From: Rhodospirillum sp.
GTDB lineage: Bacteria; Pseudomonadota; Alphaproteobacteria; Dongiales; Dongiaceae
Length of the DNA: 64,000 nt
Assembly: GCA_013822765.1 (NCBI GenBank)
Contig: PNKY01000001.1
Span: 930,001 to 994,000 of the forward strand
Reading direction: 5' to 3'
Position numbers and translations under genes: made by a program. The notes beneath the pieces were generated by a model. That model saw only the letters and a list, made by a program, of their open reading frames with translations, was not told the DNA's origin and did not search any database. Positions within the stretch are counted from its first letter, which is position 1. Every line of letters begins with the position of its first letter. Below, one piece after another: positions 35,326 to 45,618 of this stretch.

Positions 35326-36597
35326 ATGGCCGGCCCGATCGTCATCGTCGGCGCGGGACAAGCGGGCGCCGCACTGGCGGCCAAGCTGCGGGCGCTCGGC
35401 TACACCGGCCCGCTCACGCTGATCGGCGAGGAGCCGGTGCTGCCCTATCAGCGCCCGCCGCTGTCCAAGAAATACGTGTCGCGCGAGCTGGAGTTCGACC
35501 GCCTGCTGGTGCGGCCAGCGAATTGGTACGCCGAGCAGCAGATCGACCTGCGTCTCGACTGCGCGGTCGCGGCGCTGAATCCGGCGGAAAAGACCCTCGC
35601 GCTGCGCAACGGCACCGTGCTGCGCTACGCCAAGCTGGCCCTGACAACCGGGGCCCGTCCGCGCCGCCTGCCGAGCGAGATCGGCGGCGACCTTGCCGGT
35701 GTGTTCACGATCCGCGGCGTCGCAGACGCGGATGTCGTCGCGCCGCTGCTGCAACCTGGCAGGCGCATGCTGGTGATCGGCGGCGGCTATATTGGTCTGG
35801 AGGCGGCTGCGGTTGCGCGGACCAAGGGGATGGAGGTCACGATCATCGAAGTGGCGGAGCGCATCCTGCAGCGCGTCGCCGCCCCGCCGACCGCCGACTA
35901 TTTCCGCGCGCTGCACCGTAAGCATGGCGTCACTGTCCTGGAATCGACCGCGCTCGTGCGCCTGACCGGCGACACCGGCCGCTTGACCGGGGTCGCGCTC
36001 AAGGACGGCACGCATCTGCCCGCCGATCTTGCCGTCGTCGGCATCGGGGTCCTGCCCAACGACGACCTGGCGCGCACCGCGGGCGTCGCGGTCGACAGCG
36101 GCATCGTAGTCGACGGACAATGCCGCACCTCCGCGCCCGACATCTATGCGGCGGGAGACTGCGCCCGCTTCCCGTGGCGCGGTGAGCCGACCCGCCTCGA
36201 ATCGGTTCAGAACGCGATCGACCAGGCGGAGCATGCCGCCGCTGCGATGCTCGGCGAGCAACGTGACTACAATCCCGTGCCCTGGTTCTGGTCGGATCAA
36301 TATGACGTCAAGCTGCAGATCGCCGGCCTCAACCGCGGCTATTCGGATTGCGTCCTCCGCCCCGGCAAGCGCGCGGGCAGCGCCTCGGTCTGGTACTATC
36401 GCGACGAAGCACTGATCGCGGTCGACGCCATGAATGACGCGCTGTCGTATGGCATCGCAAAGAAGGTGCTCGAAGGCCGCCGTTCGATTCCGAAGGCGAC
36501 GGCAGCCGACCCGGCCGCGGACCTGAAACCATTCCTCACGCCGGCACCGGCTGCCTGGGAGCGAGCGTCGTCGATGCGAATTGAGGGAGATCGTTAA
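35326..36597 (+). CDS. NAD(P)H:ferredoxin reductase (putidaredoxin reductase-like FAD enzyme)
   Basis: 423 residues. An FAD dinucleotide fold IVGAGQAGAALAAKL at the N-terminus and a second nucleotide fold VIGGGYIGLEAAAVA (about 147-161) bind FAD and NAD(P)H; a C-terminal region contains IYAAGDCARF. This is the usual layout of ferredoxin reductases that feed class I P450 systems. It is last in the MarR-controlled operon, 6 bp after the ferredoxin gene. Confidence 0.93.
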   Translation: MAGPIVIVGAGQAGAALAAKLRALGYTGPLTLIGEEPVLPYQRPPLSKKYVSRELEFDRLLVRPANWYAEQQIDLRLDCAVAALNPAEKTLALRNGTVLRYAKLALTTGARPRRLPSEIGGDLAGVFTIRGVADADVVAPLLQPGRRMLVIGGGYIGLEAAAVARTKGMEVTIIEVAERILQRVAAPPTADYFRALHRKHGVTVLESTALVRLTGDTGRLTGVALKDGTHLPADLAVVGIGVLPNDDLARTAGVAVDSGIVVDGQCRTSAPDIYAAGDCARFPWRGEPTRLESVQNAIDQAEHAAAAMLGEQRDYNPVPWFWSDQYDVKLQIAGLNRGYSDCVLRPGKRAGSASVWYYRDEALIAVDAMNDALSYGIAKKVLEGRRSIPKATAADPAADLKPFLTPAPAAWERASSMRIEGDR

Positions 36598-36679
36598 GTA
36601 GGAGAGTTGTGCGGCGCGCCATTCGTCGGTGTTCCGCTGTGCATTCGCCGAAGCTGCTTGCGACGCCGCCGTCGATATG

Positions 36680-36703
36680 ATCGTATATCGGATCGTATAC
36701 GAT
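36680..36703. promoter_or_regulatory. GntR-type operator candidate
   Basis: The perfect 12-bp palindrome ATCGTATACGAT (36692-36703) is preceded by a tandem near-copy ATCGTATATCGG starting at 36680. It matches the NTNGTATACNAN type of site used by FCD-family GntR regulators. It lies just upstream of the gntR start (36726), suggesting autoregulation. Confidence 0.65.
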
Positions 36704-36725
36704 TTGCGTATGGGGAGTTGTTTCG

Positions 36726-37460
36726 GTGTCAGCGCCCGCGGCCACCACGAGAGAGCGTGCAACAGCGGGCGGAGCGAATAGCCGGTCAGGCCTTGGCGGG
36801 GACGGCATGGCAATCCAAAGACACAAGGGCTTGGCCGAGGACGTCTACGAGGCGGTCTTCAACAAGCTCATGACCCTGGACATCGTGCCCGGCGCGCGCA
36901 TCACGGTCGACGGCCTGGTCCGCGAGCTGGAAGTCTCGCACACTCCCATCCGGGAGGCGCTTGGACGCCTGGAGGGCGAGGGGCTGGTGGTCAAGACACA
37001 TCTCGTCGGCTACAGCGCAGCGCCGCAGATCACCCGCCGGCGTTTCGACGAGCTGTATGATTTTCGCTTGTTGCTCGAGCCCGAGGCCGCCCGGCGCGCC
37101 GCCCTTCGCACCAGCGAAGAAAACATGGCCAAGCTGCGGAAGACCGCCGCATCCATGGGAACCCTCAGCAACAGCCGGCAGCGCCAGAGCTACTCGGGTT
37201 TTGCGCGGCTTGACGCGCACTTCCACGACCAGATCATGGAGATTGCCGGCAACACCCTGATCCGCGATACGCTGGCGCACCTTCACACGCATTTCCACAT
37301 CTTCCGACTGATGTATCATGCCCGCATCACGGAGGAGGCGCTGAGCGAGCACGAGACGCTGTTGGCGGCGCTCTCGGCCGGCGACGAAGCTGGCGCCGAG
37401 CACGCCATGCGCGCGCATATCGAGCGCTCGCGCCAGCGTCTTTTGCAGGCGTTCGCATGA
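36726..37460 (+). CDS. GntR family regulator (FadR/FCD subfamily)
   Basis: 244 residues from a GTG with GGGGAG at the right spacing; an ATG at 36807 is an alternative that removes a low-complexity N-terminus. The winged helix spans about 35-95 (LVRELEVSHTPIREALGRLEGEGLV). An FCD helical domain follows with metal-type residues (DAHFHDQIM, HLHTHFH, SEHETLL). It probably regulates the importer operon starting at 37702, though control of the upstream operon cannot be excluded. Confidence 0.9.
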   Translation: MSAPAATTRERATAGGANSRSGLGGDGMAIQRHKGLAEDVYEAVFNKLMTLDIVPGARITVDGLVRELEVSHTPIREALGRLEGEGLVVKTHLVGYSAAPQITRRRFDELYDFRLLLEPEAARRAALRTSEENMAKLRKTAASMGTLSNSRQRQSYSGFARLDAHFHDQIMEIAGNTLIRDTLAHLHTHFHIFRLMYHARITEEALSEHETLLAALSAGDEAGAEHAMRAHIERSRQRLLQAFA

Positions 37461-37701
37461 TGTATAGTGCGCCTCGCCTCGAATTGCGTTGCTGCAGTTG
37501 CGGTCTGGGAGGTGGCGATGCGGCAGGCTGAAAAATCCGCGCTGCGCGCGGCAACAGCGGTCTTGCGCCGGTGGCCGGAAATGAGCGATTTATACAAAAA
37601 TTGCCCTGATACCCACAAGACGGGGCGGCGCGCTCAGCCCAGCGTGGACCGCCGGTTGGGGACCGCGGGCAGGTGCCGCGTGCGGTGGCAGTGACTGGGA
37701 G

Positions 37702-38796
<1,095 letters not shown>

Positions 38797-38848
38797 CGCG
38801 CGAGGCCAGAAGGAAAAAAACGGTACACTAAAGGGAGGAAACCTAAAG

Positions 38849-40282
38849 ATGACCGTGTCAACGAAGATCAAGGGCATAGTGGCGGCGGCGGGCTTCGCCG
38901 CGACGCTGATGACGGGCGGCACGATGTCCGCCTACGCCGAGGACGTGACGCTGACGATGGCGGTGCCGGATTGGCCGCCGACCCGCATCATGAAGAAGTT
39001 CTTCGACGAGCAGTACAAGCCGAAGTCCGGCAACACGGTGAAGCTCGACGTCGACTTCATCCCGTGGCCCGACTTCTACACCCGCGTGAATGCGTCGCTG
39101 ACCTCGGGCGAGCAGAAGTACAATTTCATCGTGTCTGACTCGCAGTGGCTGGGCGCGTTCGTCGAGGGCGGCTATTTCCGCAAGATCAACGACCTGCTCG
39201 ATGCCGATCCAGAGTTCAAGAAGACGTTCTTGTCGATTCACCCGAATCCGCTGAACGCCTACGCCACCTATCCGCACAAGACGGAGAACTACTACGGCTT
39301 CCCACAGTTCCCCGACGTGCTGGTGAACTTCGCACGCAAGGACATCATCTGCGATGACACCGAGCAGAAGAACTTTCAGGCCAAGTACAACAAGAAGCTG
39401 CCCTGCACGGGCGAAGAGCTCGACGCCATGACCTGGGACGACTTCAAGAACGTCGGCGAGTTCTTCCGCCGCAAGAAGGGCGAGATGCTGGCCGGCAAGC
39501 CTGCCGAGGACGATTTCTACGGAATCGCCTTCCAGGCGGGCAAGGGCTACGACTTCTCGTCGATGCAGATCAACGGCTTCATCTGGCAACTGGGTGGCGA
39601 CACCTGGGATGAGACCAAGGCACCCAGCGGCCAGGCCGAAGGCGTCGTCAACTCGCCGGAAGCCGTGAAGGCGCTGGAGGAGTATCTGGCGCTGATCGAT
39701 TATATGCCGCCGGTGGCAAAGACCGGCACCATGGACATCTTCAAGTCGGACGAGCTGTTCCGCGAAGGCAAGGTGGCCATGAACATCGACTGGATCGGCC
39801 TGGGCGAAGCCTCGCTCGATCCGAACACCTCCAAGGTCTCGGACAAGCTGGTGTTCGGCCAGATGCCGGGCACCATGGGTTCTGATGGCAAGATGATCCG
39901 CTGGTCCAACATCGGCGGCCAGCCCTTCGTGCTGACCACCTGGACCACCGAATCGCAGATCAAGGAAGCCGTCGAGTTCGTGAAGTGGTGGCTGTCCAGC
40001 GACATCCAGCACCAGTTCGCGGCCGCCGGCGGCCAGTCTGCGGTCAAGTCGGTGTACGAGGATCCGAAATACGTGACCTATCGTCCGTGGAACCGGGCGT
40101 GGGCCCCGCAGCTGGATTGGCAGAAGGACGTGTGGCACGTGCCGCAGTTCTTCGAACTGCTGACTCAGCAGCAGGACCAGTTCGATCTCGCGATCACCGG
40201 CAAGCAGGATGCCAAGACGACCTTGGACAACATCGCCAAGTTCCAGCAGAACCTGCTGACGGAAGCGGGCCTGATCCAATGA
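38849..40282 (+). CDS. CUT1-type extracellular solute-binding protein
   Basis: 477 residues with a signal peptide (about 1-30, ending SAYAED) and a ribosome site in AAAGGGAGG. The binding fold begins TLTMAVPDWPPTRIMKKFFDEQYKPKSGN. Long for a MalE-type protein but normal for glycerol/glycerol-3-phosphate-type binding proteins. The ligand is probably a polyol or sugar-derived compound; the sequence alone does not say which. A GC-rich stem-loop lies 57 bp after its stop. Confidence 0.9.
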   Translation: MTVSTKIKGIVAAAGFAATLMTGGTMSAYAEDVTLTMAVPDWPPTRIMKKFFDEQYKPKSGNTVKLDVDFIPWPDFYTRVNASLTSGEQKYNFIVSDSQWLGAFVEGGYFRKINDLLDADPEFKKTFLSIHPNPLNAYATYPHKTENYYGFPQFPDVLVNFARKDIICDDTEQKNFQAKYNKKLPCTGEELDAMTWDDFKNVGEFFRRKKGEMLAGKPAEDDFYGIAFQAGKGYDFSSMQINGFIWQLGGDTWDETKAPSGQAEGVVNSPEAVKALEEYLALIDYMPPVAKTGTMDIFKSDELFREGKVAMNIDWIGLGEASLDPNTSKVSDKLVFGQMPGTMGSDGKMIRWSNIGGQPFVLTTWTTESQIKEAVEFVKWWLSSDIQHQFAAAGGQSAVKSVYEDPKYVTYRPWNRAWAPQLDWQKDVWHVPQFFELLTQQQDQFDLAITGKQDAKTTLDNIAKFQQNLLTEAGLIQ

Positions 40283-40339
40283 CGTGACGTGCGGCCACCG
40301 TCGTTCCAGGTTGGAGCGTCGGCGGCCCGGGACGTAAGG

Positions 40340-40369
40340 CTGGGGGAGAGTCTCCGCGCTCTCCCCCGG
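40340..40369 (+). terminator. Stem-loop between binding-protein and permease genes of the CUT1 operon
   Basis: CTGGGGGAGAG and CTCTCCCCCGG pair over 11 bp (one G-U) around an 8-base loop. A short T run in CGATTTGCCC follows. It resembles the malE-malF arrangement, in which hairpins protect or limit the messenger so binding protein is made in excess. It may also terminate part of the transcripts. Confidence 0.8.
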
Positions 40370-40477
40370 TCGATTTGCCCCCGGTTGATTTAGTTGAGGC
40401 CGGATGCCCGCGGCGACGCGCAACGGCCACCCTGCAACCATAGACACTGCTCTTGCCACGGAAGCATCCCGCGCGCC

Positions 40478-41539
40478 ATGTCAGTAACACCATCGACCCA
40501 GTCCGCGCCGACTCTCCTCGACATCTCCGCCGACAATTGGCGGCTCGCCATTGTCGTCGGCCTCGTCGTCTCGATTCTTGCGGTGGCGGCCCTGCCGGCG
40601 GCCATTTCCTTCTGGATCGTCGGCGCGATGGCGGCTCTGATCGCCGCGGCCTTCGTGGTGAATGCCTACCGCCGCCGCTACTATGGCGGGCTGCTGGTCG
40701 CGCCGGCGATCGCGGTGCTGTTCGTGATGAACATCTTTCCGCTGCTGTGGTCGCTGGGGCTGTCGTTCTTTGCCTACCAGTCGAACCAGCAGTCGATCCG
40801 ATTCGTGGGCCTCACCAACTACATCAAGGTGCTGACCAACGACCTGGCGGCGCCGGCCAACTGGAACGCCCTCATCAACACCGCGATGTTCGTGGTGCTC
40901 ACGGTGTCGGCCCAGATGCTGGTCGGGTTTCTGCTGGCGATGCTGTTCGCCAAGCAGTTCCCGCTGCGCAAGTATCTCCTGATCCTGGTGCTGACGCCGA
41001 TGATGCTGTCGGTGGTCGCCTCGGGCGTGTTCTTCACCTACTACTACGACCCGACCTTCGGCATCCTCAGCTACGTGATCAACGGCCTGAGCGACGGCCA
41101 GTTCATCCTGATGGGTAGCAAGTCCGGCGCCGTCGCCGGCATCGTGTTCGCCGACGCCTGGATGTGGTCGCCCTTCGTCATGCTGCTGGTTCTGGCGGGC
41201 CTGGTGTCGGTACCGAAATATCTCTACGAGGCGGCGGCGATCGACCGGGTCTCGGCCTGGCGGCGCTTCTGGACCATCACCTTCCCCTATATCCGCGGCC
41301 TGCTGATGCTGGCGCTGCTGTTCCGCACCATCGAGGCCTTCAAGCTCGCCGACCTTGTCATCCTCCTCACCAAGGGCGGCAACGACACCATGACGATCTC
41401 GTACCACCTGATCCGCATCGCCAACGAGCAGAACAAGACCAGCGAAGGCGCGGCGATCTCCTACGTCATGCTGTTCATGGTGATCGTGCTGACCAACCTC
41501 TACCTCTATCTCGCCAACCGCCGGAACCAGGGAGCCTGA
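40478..41539 (+). CDS. CUT1-type ABC permease 1
   Basis: 353 residues from an ATG at 40478. Extra N-terminal helices (about 25-65) precede the six-helix MalF-like core that begins GGLLVAPAIAVLFVMNIFPLLWSLGLSFFAY. The coupling loop EAAAIDRVSAWRRFWTITFPYI is the EAA motif that contacts an ATPase. It pairs with permease 2, 3 bp downstream. Confidence 0.92.
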   Translation: MSVTPSTQSAPTLLDISADNWRLAIVVGLVVSILAVAALPAAISFWIVGAMAALIAAAFVVNAYRRRYYGGLLVAPAIAVLFVMNIFPLLWSLGLSFFAYQSNQQSIRFVGLTNYIKVLTNDLAAPANWNALINTAMFVVLTVSAQMLVGFLLAMLFAKQFPLRKYLLILVLTPMMLSVVASGVFFTYYYDPTFGILSYVINGLSDGQFILMGSKSGAVAGIVFADAWMWSPFVMLLVLAGLVSVPKYLYEAAAIDRVSAWRRFWTITFPYIRGLLMLALLFRTIEAFKLADLVILLTKGGNDTMTISYHLIRIANEQNKTSEGAAISYVMLFMVIVLTNLYLYLANRRNQGA

Positions 41540-41542
41540 GCC

Positions 41543-42484
41543 ATGGCAAGCGTTTCTTTCTGGGAACGGATCGGCTTTCGCAGCGCCGGGGGCGTCGGCG
41601 ATGCCGGCTGGGGCCGCACGCTGGTGGTGGCGGGCGTCAGCTTCATCTACTTCCTGCCGGTGCTGTTCATCATCTTCACCGCCATCAAGCCGCAGGCGCT
41701 GGCGCTGTCGGTGCCGCCGACGCTGTCGCCGACCTCGTTGTTCGGACTGATCCCGGAGCAGTTCGTCTTCACGCCGACCTTGGAGAATTTCGGTTCGGTG
41801 TTCTCCCGCATCATGACGGTGGGAGGGCAGCCGGAAGCGACCGGCTTCGACCGTTACTTCTTCAACTCGATCGTGATCGCATCCGCGTCCGTGCTGCTCG
41901 CCCTCGTCATCGGCACGCTGGCCGCCTACGGTTTCTCGCGCTATCCGCTGAAGGGCAACGACACCTATCTCTTCATCATCCTGACCACCCGCATGCTGCC
42001 GGCGATCGTCGTCATCATCCCGGTGATCCTGATGTTCCGCGCGGTAGGGCTGTCCGGCTCCTACTTCGGCATCATCATGCTCTACACCGCGTTCAATCTC
42101 GCCTTCACGATCTGGATGATGAAAAGCTTCTTCGACGAGCTGTCACCTGACGTGGAGGACGCCGCCCGCATCGACGGCTCGTCCGAGACCAGGGTGTTCT
42201 TCAAGATCTGCCTGCCGCAGGTGATCGCGGGCCTGGCCGCGACCTTCGTGTTCGGCCTCATCCTCACCTGGAACGAGTTCCTGTTCGCGCTGCTGCTGAC
42301 CGGACCCGATACGCGCACGGTGCCGGTCGCGATGAACCAGGCCGTGTCCTCCGGTGGCCGCGGCACCGACTGGACGCTGTTGGCGGCGATCGAGACCCTG
42401 TTCCTGATCCCGGTGTTCCTCGTCACCTTCTTCCTGCAGGAGCATTTGTTGCGCGGCGTCACCTTCGGCACGGTCAGGAAGTAG
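41543..42484 (+). CDS. CUT1-type ABC permease 2
   Basis: 313 residues, six helices, MalG-like. The EAA coupling motif is EDAARIDGSSETRVFFKICLPQ. A large loop near residues 50-115 lies after the first helix. The heterodimer with permease 1 would contact the two non-identical ATPases of this operon. Ribosome site CAGGGAG. Confidence 0.92.
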   Translation: MASVSFWERIGFRSAGGVGDAGWGRTLVVAGVSFIYFLPVLFIIFTAIKPQALALSVPPTLSPTSLFGLIPEQFVFTPTLENFGSVFSRIMTVGGQPEATGFDRYFFNSIVIASASVLLALVIGTLAAYGFSRYPLKGNDTYLFIILTTRMLPAIVVIIPVILMFRAVGLSGSYFGIIMLYTAFNLAFTIWMMKSFFDELSPDVEDAARIDGSSETRVFFKICLPQVIAGLAATFVFGLILTWNEFLFALLLTGPDTRTVPVAMNQAVSSGGRGTDWTLLAAIETLFLIPVFLVTFFLQEHLLRGVTFGTVRK

Positions 42485-42486
42485 TC

Positions 42487-43575
42487 ATGTCGACCATCGA
42501 GATTCGCAAGCTCACCAAGGTCTTCGGCGATTTCACCGCCGTGCGGGACGCCGATCTGTCGGTGTCGGCCGGCGAGGTCGTCTGCCTGCTCGGCCCGTCG
42601 GGCTGCGGCAAGACCACCACCCTGCGCATGATCGCCGGCCTGGAGCGCGCGACGGCGGGCGACGTCATCATCGCCGGGCAGCGCATGAACGATCTGACGC
42701 CGGAGAAGCGCAACATCGCGATGGTGTTCCAGTTCTACGCGCTCTATCCGGCGCTGACCGTGGGCCAGAACATCGCCATGCCGCTGCACTATGAAGGCAT
42801 CGGCAGCGCCGAGATGGCCGCCCGCGTCAACAAGGTCGCCGACATCCTGCATCTGACCGAGGTGCTGGACCGCTTGCCGGGCCAGGTCTCCGAGGGTGAG
42901 AAGCAGCGCATCGCCGTCGCCCGCGCCATCGTGCGCGATCCCAACTGCTTCCTGTTCGATGAGCCGCTGTCGCGCCTCGACGTCGAGCTGCGCCATTCCA
43001 TGCGCGGCCAGATCAAGGGCGTGCTGTCCAACCTCTCTAAGGCCACCGTCATCGTCACCCACGACCAGCTCGAGGCCCTGACCATGGCCGACCGCATCGC
43101 CATCATGCGCGACGGCCTGATCGAGCAGGTCGGCAGCCCGCACGACGTGTTCGCCAAGCCCGCCAACGTGTTCGTCGCCAGCTTCATCGGCACGCCGCAG
43201 ATGAACCTGATCGAGGCGCAGTTCAAGGGTTACAGCAACGGCAAGGCCAAGGTCGCGTTTGACGAGCAGGATGTCGACATCAGCGTCAATCCCGCGGTGG
43301 CGAATCTGAAGCCGGGTAAGCTGACCGTGGGTATCCGTCCGCGCGCCTTCAGCGTGGTGCCATCGGACACCCGCGACACCATCGATGCCGTGGCCGAGCT
43401 GATCGAGCCCATGGGCGCGGAGACGCTGATCCACGCGCGCACCAAGACCGGCAGCGATATCCGGGTGGTGGTGCCGCGCGACAAGCGGGTCAAGACCGGG
43501 GAAGCGCTGCATCTCGTGCCCGATCCGGCGCAGACCCATGTGTTCGCCGACGACGGAAAGGCGGTGCGCGCATGA
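42487..43575 (+). CDS. CUT1-type ABC transporter ATPase 2 (altered signature motif)
   Basis: 362 residues with an ABC domain and C-terminal TOBE domain (KLTVGIRPRAFSVVPSD). Walker A is GPSGCGKTT (36-44), Walker B FLFDEPLSRLD and the switch histidine His192 (VTHDQLEAL) are intact. The signature is VSEGE (134-138) instead of LSGGQ, with the first glycine replaced by Glu. Together with ATPase 1 this predicts one canonical and one degenerate composite ATP site. Ribosome site CAGGAAG; overlaps the next gene by ATGA. Confidence 0.92.
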   Translation: MSTIEIRKLTKVFGDFTAVRDADLSVSAGEVVCLLGPSGCGKTTTLRMIAGLERATAGDVIIAGQRMNDLTPEKRNIAMVFQFYALYPALTVGQNIAMPLHYEGIGSAEMAARVNKVADILHLTEVLDRLPGQVSEGEKQRIAVARAIVRDPNCFLFDEPLSRLDVELRHSMRGQIKGVLSNLSKATVIVTHDQLEALTMADRIAIMRDGLIEQVGSPHDVFAKPANVFVASFIGTPQMNLIEAQFKGYSNGKAKVAFDEQDVDISVNPAVANLKPGKLTVGIRPRAFSVVPSDTRDTIDAVAELIEPMGAETLIHARTKTGSDIRVVVPRDKRVKTGEALHLVPDPAQTHVFADDGKAVRA

Positions 43576-44018
43576 GCAAGCAGGGCAATGGCGGCATGAC
43601 CCCGGCGGGTGCGCGCAAGGTCGAGTACACCATCATCGGCCTCGGCGTGCTGGCGCTGCTGATGATCTTCCAGCCGTTCAACATCGTGCTGTTCACGATC
43701 GGCTGCATCCTGGTGGTAGTGGCGGGGCTGATCAACAACCTGCTGCCCCTGGCGCGCCCCGGCGTGCCGGCGCGCTCGGTGGTGAAGGCCGCCATGATCG
43801 TCGCGATGATTTTCTGCATTGTCCTGGTTGTCGCCATTTTCGCGGCGCACCTCTACGGAGTCTTTTTCCTGAAGCCGCCAGATCCCAACACCACCATGGG
43901 CAAGGTCCAGCTCGCGGCGAAACCCTGGTACATGCACCCTTTCACCTGGACCGTTGCGGCCATCGCTGTCGTCCTGCCGTTTCTGCTCCGGTTCATGAGC
44001 CGTAAGGAGAACAGCTGA
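43572..44018 (+). CDS. Small integral membrane protein of unknown function in the importer operon
   Basis: 148 residues with four hydrophobic helices: about 18-36, 37-56, 72-97 and 128-146. No known motif. It is translationally coupled (ATGA) to ATPase 2, suggesting it belongs to the transporter complex. Two-ATPase glycerol importers also carry a small accessory membrane protein at this place, but I cannot show homology. Function unknown. Confidence 0.7.
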   Translation: MSKQGNGGMTPAGARKVEYTIIGLGVLALLMIFQPFNIVLFTIGCILVVVAGLINNLLPLARPGVPARSVVKAAMIVAMIFCIVLVVAIFAAHLYGVFFLKPPDPNTTMGKVQLAAKPWYMHPFTWTVAAIAVVLPFLLRFMSRKENS

Positions 44019-44021
44019 GCG

Positions 44022-44852
44022 ATGCCGCGGATCGAGCGCAAGGCGCTGCTGGAAAAGTTCCGCGGCATGATCGCCCGGAAGGAGCCGATCGTCGGCGGCG
44101 GCGCCGGCACCGGCCTTTCCGCCAAGTGCGAGGAAGCGGGCGGCATCGATCTCATTATCATCTACAATTCCGGCCGCTATCGCATGGCGGGGCGCGGCTC
44201 GCTGGCGGGCGTCCTCGCCTACGGCAACGCCAATGAGATAGTGAAAGAGATGGCGCGCGAGGTCCTGCCGGTGGTGAAGTGCACGCCAGTGCTGGCCGGC
44301 GTCAACGGCACCGACCCGTTCCTGCTGGTCGACCATTTCCTCGACGAGCTGAAGGCCATGGGTTTCTCCGGGATCCAGAACTTCCCGACCGTCGGGCTGA
44401 TCGACGGCCTGTTCCGCAAGAACCTCGAGGAAACCGGGATGGGCTACGGGCTGGAGGTCGACTTGATCGCCAAGGCCCGCGACAAGGACCTGCTGACCAC
44501 GCCCTACGTGTTCAACCCGGACGAGGCGGCCGCCATGGCCAAGGCCGGCGCCGACATCATCGTCGCGCACATGGGCCTCACCACCGGCGGCAGCATCGGC
44601 GCCGGCACGGCGTTGAAGCTGGAGGACTGCCCGAAGCTGATCGACGCCTGCGCCGAGGCTGCCCGCAAGGTGCGCAAGGACGTCATCCTGCTCTGTCACG
44701 GCGGGCCGATCTCCTCGCCCGAGGATGCCGCCTATGTCCTGAAGACAGTGCCCGGCATCCACGGCTTCTACGGCGCCAGCTCGATGGAGCGGCTGCCGGT
44801 CGAGGTTGCGCTCACCGAACAGACCCGCGCATTCAAGAAGATTTCGTTCTGA
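44022..44852 (+). CDS. TIM-barrel protein homologous to the C-terminal domain of tomato Tm-1 (PEP hydrolase-like family)
   Basis: 276 residues. Motifs include [64 protein letters not shown] and [13 protein letters not shown], the signature of the TIM-barrel family Pfam once called signal-transduction and later PEP-hydrolase-like. In tomato Tm-1 this domain is fused to a UPF0261 domain, which here is a separate gene at 47272. Enzyme activity unproven. It lies in the catabolic part of the importer operon. Confidence 0.85.
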   Translation: MPRIERKALLEKFRGMIARKEPIVGGGAGTGLSAKCEEAGGIDLIIIYNSGRYRMAGRGSLAGVLAYGNANEIVKEMAREVLPVVKCTPVLAGVNGTDPFLLVDHFLDELKAMGFSGIQNFPTVGLIDGLFRKNLEETGMGYGLEVDLIAKARDKDLLTTPYVFNPDEAAAMAKAGADIIVAHMGLTTGGSIGAGTALKLEDCPKLIDACAEAARKVRKDVILLCHGGPISSPEDAAYVLKTVPGIHGFYGASSMERLPVEVALTEQTRAFKKISF

Positions 44853-44875
44853 CCCTTCTTTCCGGAGGATGAAAG

Positions 44876-45613
44876 ATGACCATACAAGCCAACGCCGTTA
44901 ACCGCATGCAGCAGCTGATGTCGACGTCGCCGGTTCCGTCGATCTCGACCGAACTCCTGGTGACCGCCGACGGCGAACTGAACCAAGAACTCCGGGCCTT
45001 CCTGTTCGATCCGCCATCGAACCCAACGCTGCTCAAGGGCAAGCGCGTCGCCATCTGCTGCACCAACGGCGTGGAGGAGGTGGAGATCATCGGCGCCCAT
45101 CGCTGGCTCAGCGAGCATGGCGCCACCGTCCATGTCGTCTCGCCGCGCATTGGCGAGTTCCATCCGACGCTGGGTCTGCGCTTCCCGCCGCAATGCGCGA
45201 CCCACGTGCTGGCGATTCGCCTGATGGAGAATGCCGGCTGGCTGAAGATCGACCGCTACACCGACGAAGCGCGAGCGGAGGATTATGACGCCGTCCTGCT
45301 GCCCGGCGGCTGCTGGAATCCGGACGCCCTGCGCGCGGACCAGCACGCCCGCGCCTTCGTGCGCGCGATGTTTGAATCGGGCAAGCCCACCACCGCCATC
45401 TGCCACGGTCAGTGGGTGATGGTCAGCTCCAAGATCCTCAAGGGTAAGCGCGCCACCGCGGTGTGGAACATCCACGACGACCTCGCGAATGCCGGCGCCA
45501 CCGTGCTGGACGAGCCCTGCGTGGTCGACGGCAACCTGATCACCGCCCGCTTCCCTTACGACCTGCCGCGCCTGGTCAAGGCCATGGTGAAGCAGCTGCT
45601 GGAACAGAAGTAG
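44876..45613 (+). CDS. DJ-1/PfpI family protein
   Basis: 245 residues with a GGAGG ribosome site. A 55-residue N-terminal extension precedes the DJ-1 core: KRVAICCTNGVEEVEIIGA, YDAVLLPGGCWNPDALR and the nucleophile elbow AICHGQW with the reactive Cys-His pair. Family members are glyoxalases, amidases or protein deglycases. In this operon it could handle a reactive carbonyl intermediate. This is an inference. Confidence 0.88.
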   Translation: MTIQANAVNRMQQLMSTSPVPSISTELLVTADGELNQELRAFLFDPPSNPTLLKGKRVAICCTNGVEEVEIIGAHRWLSEHGATVHVVSPRIGEFHPTLGLRFPPQCATHVLAIRLMENAGWLKIDRYTDEARAEDYDAVLLPGGCWNPDALRADQHARAFVRAMFESGKPTTAICHGQWVMVSSKILKGKRATAVWNIHDDLANAGATVLDEPCVVDGNLITARFPYDLPRLVKAMVKQLLEQK

Positions 45614-45618
45614 ACGCT

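Noticed and set aside
34762..36813. 683-codon minus-strand open frame
   Set aside because: It lies antisense to the GS-like, ferredoxin and reductase genes. It lacks any family motif and is Arg/Asp/Gly-rich, as expected from reversed GC-rich codons.
37467..37694. 75-codon plus-strand frame between gntR and ATPase 1
   Set aside because: No ribosome site and no family pattern; low-complexity Arg-rich translation.
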